Of a stretch of 64,000 nucleotides of DNA, positions 61,551-64,000 are shown one piece after another. Location: the NCBI GenBank assembly GCA_009841235.1, contig VXMH01000023.1:31086-95085 (forward strand), given 5' to 3'. The stretch's first letter is position 1, and each line of letters begins with the position of its first letter. Below the pieces are notes generated by a model. That model was not told where the DNA came from and searched no databases. It saw nothing but the letters and a program-made list of their open reading frames with translations. Made by a program: the position numbers and the translations under genes. The stretch comes from Caldilineaceae bacterium SB0661_bin_32 (GTDB lineage Bacteria > Chloroflexota > Anaerolineae > Caldilineales > Caldilineaceae).

Positions 61551-63092
61551 ATGCTTTCAATGAAGAAAGACTGGTTGCGCTGGCGTGCGCTGGCTACTCC
61601 CGGAAAGGTAGCCGTTGTTTTTGAGGGGCGGTCGGTCAGCTACGCAGAATTGGACCGGCTGGCCGATGGGCAGGCCGCCGGACTCGCGGCGCATGGAATA
61701 CAGCCTGGCGACAGAGTGGCGGCACGGGTGGAAAACAGCCTGGAGGCGGTCGCTCTCGTCCATGCCGTTGCACGTAGTGACGCTGTATTCGTGCCCCTGA
61801 ACACGCGGCTGACAGCCGCAGAGATTGGACGGCAGCTTGACCTGGTCGAGCCGGCGTTGCTGGTGGTCGACGAACCGTTTGGTACGGGCGGCGACAACGC
61901 GGGTCAGTGGTCGGGCCCGGCGCCGGATGTTCAGGCACGCCTGGCAGAGCCTCTGCAGACCGTTTCTTTGGCAAGGCTTGGCGGCGACGAGTTTTCGATC
62001 GGGAGAGACGCGGACTGGGAGCGACGGGAGCCGCGCCAACAGGAAGAAGGGCAGCTTCAGTCTATTGTCTTCACTTCCGGCTCGACCGGGACGCCCAAAG
62101 GCGTGCAGCTCAGTTTCGCCAATCATTTTTGGAGCGCCACCGCCTCAGCTTTCCGTCTGGGCGTGGGCACGGAAGACCGCTGGCTCTCCTGCCTGCCCCT
62201 GTATCATGTGAGCGGAATGGCCGTTGTGTTTCGTTCCTGCCTTTACGGCACGGGGATCATCCTGCAACGCCGATTCGAACTGGAAGAGTTTCAAAGCTGT
62301 CTGCGCCAGAACAAGGTAACGCAAACTTCGCTGGTACCTACGTTACTCCACCGGCTGCTGCACAGTTCCCCCGCGACGGAATGGCCGCAGAGTCTGCGCA
62401 CAGTTCTGATTGGCGGCGCGGCTGCCTCGCCCGAACTTTTGCACGCCGCCCTTGAAGAGGGTGTACCCGTCACGCCTTCGTACGGTTTGACGGAAGCCGC
62501 CACTCAGGCGGCGACGGCTTTGCCGGCCGATGTGCGGAGAAAGCCGGGAACTGTAGGGCGGCCACTGCTGTTTACGGAGCTGCGCATTGCAGATTCCGAT
62601 GGGCGGCCTCTTCCTCCGGGGGAGATTGGAGAGATACTGGTGCGCGGCCCGCAAGTGACGACGGCTTACTATAGAAACCCTGCCGCGACCGCGGCAGCTC
62701 TGCAGGGGGGCTGGCTGCACACCGGCGACATGGGCCGCCTTGATAGCGACGGCGATCTGTTTGTGCTGCAGCGGAGGGCGGACCTGATCGTCAGCGGCGG
62801 AGAGAACATATACCCGGTCGAAGTGGAGACGGTGTTGCGGGACCATCCCGCCGTGGCCGACGTCTGCGTGGTGGGGCTGCCTGACGCCGAATGGGGACAG
62901 CGTTGTGCGGCTGCGGTACAGCTTCATGCAGGGAAGACCGTGACCCGCGACGCGCTCCTGGCCTTCAGCCGGGGACGCCTGGCCGGCTATAAGCAGCCTT
63001 CAGCCAAACATATCCGCTTCGTCGATGCTCTGCCGGAGACGGCTTCGGGTAAAGTCGCACGGCGGGCGGTCAGGACAATGTTTGAGGGCTAG
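61551..63092 (+). CDS. menE: O-succinylbenzoate-CoA ligase MenE
   Basis: 513-aa adenylate-forming ligase that activates O-succinylbenzoate. The AMP-binding loop is FTSGSTGTPKGVQL (about residues 173-186), the A5 motif SYGLTEAATQ is near 308, and the hinge/A8 region reads HTGDMGRLDSDGDLFVLQRRADLIVSGG-like near 395, with the catalytic Lys in ASGKVARRA near 500. It is 55 bp downstream of menB. menC, menH and menA are not in the window, so menaquinone synthesis must be completed elsewhere. Confidence 0.93.
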   Translation: MLSMKKDWLRWRALATPGKVAVVFEGRSVSYAELDRLADGQAAGLAAHGIQPGDRVAARVENSLEAVALVHAVARSDAVFVPLNTRLTAAEIGRQLDLVEPALLVVDEPFGTGGDNAGQWSGPAPDVQARLAEPLQTVSLARLGGDEFSIGRDADWERREPRQQEEGQLQSIVFTSGSTGTPKGVQLSFANHFWSATASAFRLGVGTEDRWLSCLPLYHVSGMAVVFRSCLYGTGIILQRRFELEEFQSCLRQNKVTQTSLVPTLLHRLLHSSPATEWPQSLRTVLIGGAAASPELLHAALEEGVPVTPSYGLTEAATQAATALPADVRRKPGTVGRPLLFTELRIADSDGRPLPPGEIGEILVRGPQVTTAYYRNPAATAAALQGGWLHTGDMGRLDSDGDLFVLQRRADLIVSGGENIYPVEVETVLRDHPAVADVCVVGLPDAEWGQRCAAAVQLHAGKTVTRDALLAFSRGRLAGYKQPSAKHIRFVDALPETASGKVARRAVRTMFEG

Positions 63093-63196
63093 ACAGGCGC
63101 CGGGCAGTCGGGAGACATCGAGGCGTCCTGTGTCGGACTCCCTACAGACTCAATTGGAAAATCCACCGGAGACTCTTGGCAAGTTCGCCCATCTCT

Positions 63197-63224
63197 TTGA
63201 CGCGAACATAATTGCCGATATGAT
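63197..63224 (+). promoter_or_regulatory. near-consensus promoter of the BrnT gene
   Basis: -35 TTGACG (63197-63202), 16-bp spacer, -10 TATGAT (63219-63224), both five of six matches. The predicted start point (about 63231) falls at or next to the ATG at 63232, so the toxin mRNA is likely leaderless. Confidence 0.68.
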
Positions 63225-63231
63225 ATAGACA

Positions 63232-63498
63232 ATGGAAGAGCAGTATGAATGGGATGAAAACAAGTGCCGCATAAACCTGAAAAAACATAGAGTTGATTTC
63301 AGCGCCGTTTATGACTTCGACTGGAGTACGGCATCCTTGGAAGTTGATAGCCGCCACGATGAACCTCGATTTGTCGCCATCGGACAGATAGGCGAGCGGC
63401 TCCACGTGATCGTGTTTACCGAGCGCGGCAACAGTAGGAGAATCATAAGCTTGCGCAAGGCTAATCCGCGAGAGGTGAAACGATATGAACAAAGATAG
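63232..63498 (+). CDS. brnT: BrnT family ribonuclease toxin
   Basis: 88-aa protein of the BrnT (DUF497) type, a RelE-fold RNase. The features are intact: YEWDENKCRINLKKHRVDF at the N-terminus, EVDSRHDEPRFVAIGQIG in the middle and the SLRKANPREVKRYEQ tail with the RIISLR strand. There is no ribosome-binding site because the promoter abuts the ATG. The stop overlaps the antitoxin start by 14 bp, the usual arrangement of brnTA. Confidence 0.9.
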   Translation: MEEQYEWDENKCRINLKKHRVDFSAVYDFDWSTASLEVDSRHDEPRFVAIGQIGERLHVIVFTERGNSRRIISLRKANPREVKRYEQR

Positions 63499-64000
63499 CA
63501 ACAGTACATTCGACGAAATTGCGGCCCGGAAAGGCGAAGAGGCTGCTATCCAGGCCGGTATAGAGGCCGACCCGGACGCCTACGAGCTGGATGCCGACTG
63601 GTTTCGCCACGCAAGCCCGGCCCGGGAAATGATGCCGTATGTCAGGGCGTCCTATTCCTGGGCCTCCTCCGAAGACCGCACGAATTTCCAGTTGTTTGTC
63701 GATGAGTCGCTCGTCGCTCATGGTCGAGTCTCTGAGAAGCGGGACCTGTTTACCGTTGACTCCCAGTTGGAAGGGACGACGCGCTCGTTTCGCACTATGC
63801 GGGACACGAAGAACTGGGCTGTCGAGCACTATGACTTTCACCACGCACTTGATGAGCCGCCTGACAATTCTACTTCCCGGGCATCCTATTCCTGGGCCTC
63901 CTCCGAAGACCGCACGAATTTCCAGTTGTTTGTCGATGAGTCGCTCGTCGCTCATGGTCGAGTCTCTGAGAAGCGGGACCTGTTTACCGTTGACTCCCAG
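63485..64000 (+). CDS. BrnA-like antitoxin N-terminus continuing into a repeat-bearing extension (runs off the window)
   Basis: Frame open for 172 codons to the window end. Residues 1-52 look like a BrnA antitoxin (toxin-binding part ending at SPAREMMP), but the expected ribbon-helix-helix DNA-binding segment (RLDPDVxxWF-type) is absent. Instead the frame enters sequence of unknown family, in which residues 56-94 recur exactly as residues 134-172. It may be an antitoxin whose C-terminus was replaced by an inserted sequence, or an assembly artefact near a contig end. The 14-bp overlap with brnT supports the start. Confidence 0.55.
   Translation, partial: MNKDSNSTFDEIAARKGEEAAIQAGIEADPDAYELDADWFRHASPAREMMPYVRASYSWASSEDRTNFQLFVDESLVAHGRVSEKRDLFTVDSQLEGTTRSFRTMRDTKNWAVEHYDFHHALDEPPDNSTSRASYSWASSEDRTNFQLFVDESLVAHGRVSEKRDLFTVDSQ
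63650..64000. repeat. 117-bp perfect direct repeat (period 234 bp)
   Basis: Bases 63650-63766 recur identically at 63884-64000, the last base of the window, so the second copy may be longer. The offset, 234 bp, is a multiple of three and keeps the antitoxin frame open through both copies. There are no visible inverted repeats at the borders. Confidence 0.9.

Noticed and set aside
63461..63955. 164-codon minus-strand frame in which a 24-residue segment appears twice
   Set aside because: The duplication simply mirrors the 117-bp DNA repeat; it is antisense to the brnT/brnA overlap and lacks a ribosome-binding site.
1..64000. CRISPR arrays, tRNA or rRNA genes, insertion sequences with transposase
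   Set aside because: Looked for spaced direct repeats, cloverleaf-like segments and DDE or Y1 transposase motifs; none were found apart from the small repeats listed.

Overview
The window is a gene-dense, GC-rich bacterial chromosome segment. It holds about 57 protein genes and no rRNA, tRNA or CRISPR array that I could see. The gene mix suggests an uncultured, heterotrophic Chloroflexota (Caldilineaceae/Anaerolineae-like, of the kind seen in marine sponge or soil metagenomes). The reasons are the F420-type LLM oxidoreductase, menaquinone genes, phytanoyl-CoA dioxygenase family protein, several enolase-superfamily and Gfo/Idh/MDR sugar-acid enzymes, aldo/keto reductases, and binding-protein-dependent ABC importers with TTG/GTG starts. 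This assignment is inference from gene content; no marker gene was compared with a database.

Positions 1-15.8 kb are one long minus-strand run. In transcription order it holds three paralogs of the NicX / M29-aminopeptidase-like metalloenzyme family, a complete dipeptide/oligopeptide ABC importer (two permeases, two ATPases, lipoprotein binding protein), a MATE-like exporter, an aspartoacylase/succinylglutamate-desuccinylase-like amidohydrolase, an MFS transporter, an Asp/Glu/hydantoin racemase-family enzyme and an M20 dipeptidase. It reads as an uptake-and-hydrolysis cluster for peptides, acylated amino acids or an N-heterocycle. The second NicX paralog has lost a predicted metal ligand. From 16.3 to 22 kb there are a Gfo/Idh oxidoreductase, RecQ helicase, a zinc alcohol dehydrogenase and a galactonate-dehydratase-like enolase (minus strand). 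From 22.1 to 25.9 kb (plus strand) come another zinc dehydrogenase, a DUF433/DUF5615 toxin-antitoxin-like pair and a GH2 glycosidase. From 26 to 31.2 kb (minus strand) are an LLM oxidoreductase, a beta-propeller lactonase, a fatty-acid desaturase, a cupin and an inositol-phosphatase-family enzyme. An SDR and a second enolase follow on the plus strand.

From 33.4 to 41.6 kb (minus strand) lie a lectin-fold protein, a methyltransferase, an aldo/keto reductase, a Nudix hydrolase, the larB-larE-larC operon for the nickel-pincer nucleotide cofactor (no larA here), and two tandem-duplicated aldo/keto reductases that carry matching promoters. Divergent from them on the plus strand are a PF09818 ABC-class ATPase and a double DinB-fold protein. 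The 46.5-50.2 kb block is housekeeping: a phosphoribosyltransferase, prfA, prmC and a HAD phosphatase. From 50.5 to 56.5 kb there is a sugar-type ABC importer without its own ATPase, with a strong hairpin after the binding-protein gene, followed by a PhyH-family oxygenase with an HxG in place of HxD and a B12-binding radical SAM enzyme. From 56.7 to 63.1 kb a TetR regulator with a perfect palindromic operator candidate precedes menF-menD-menB-menE (menaquinone synthesis; menC, menH and menA absent).

The window ends in a BrnT toxin gene with a near-consensus promoter. The overlapping antitoxin gene has a BrnA-like N-terminus but then runs into a 117-bp perfect direct repeat instead of the usual DNA-binding C-terminus. 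Short GC-rich hairpins with a common architecture (8-bp arms, 5-nt loop, trailing CTAC/CTAT) occur in three separate intergenic regions and look like a dispersed extragenic repeat family.
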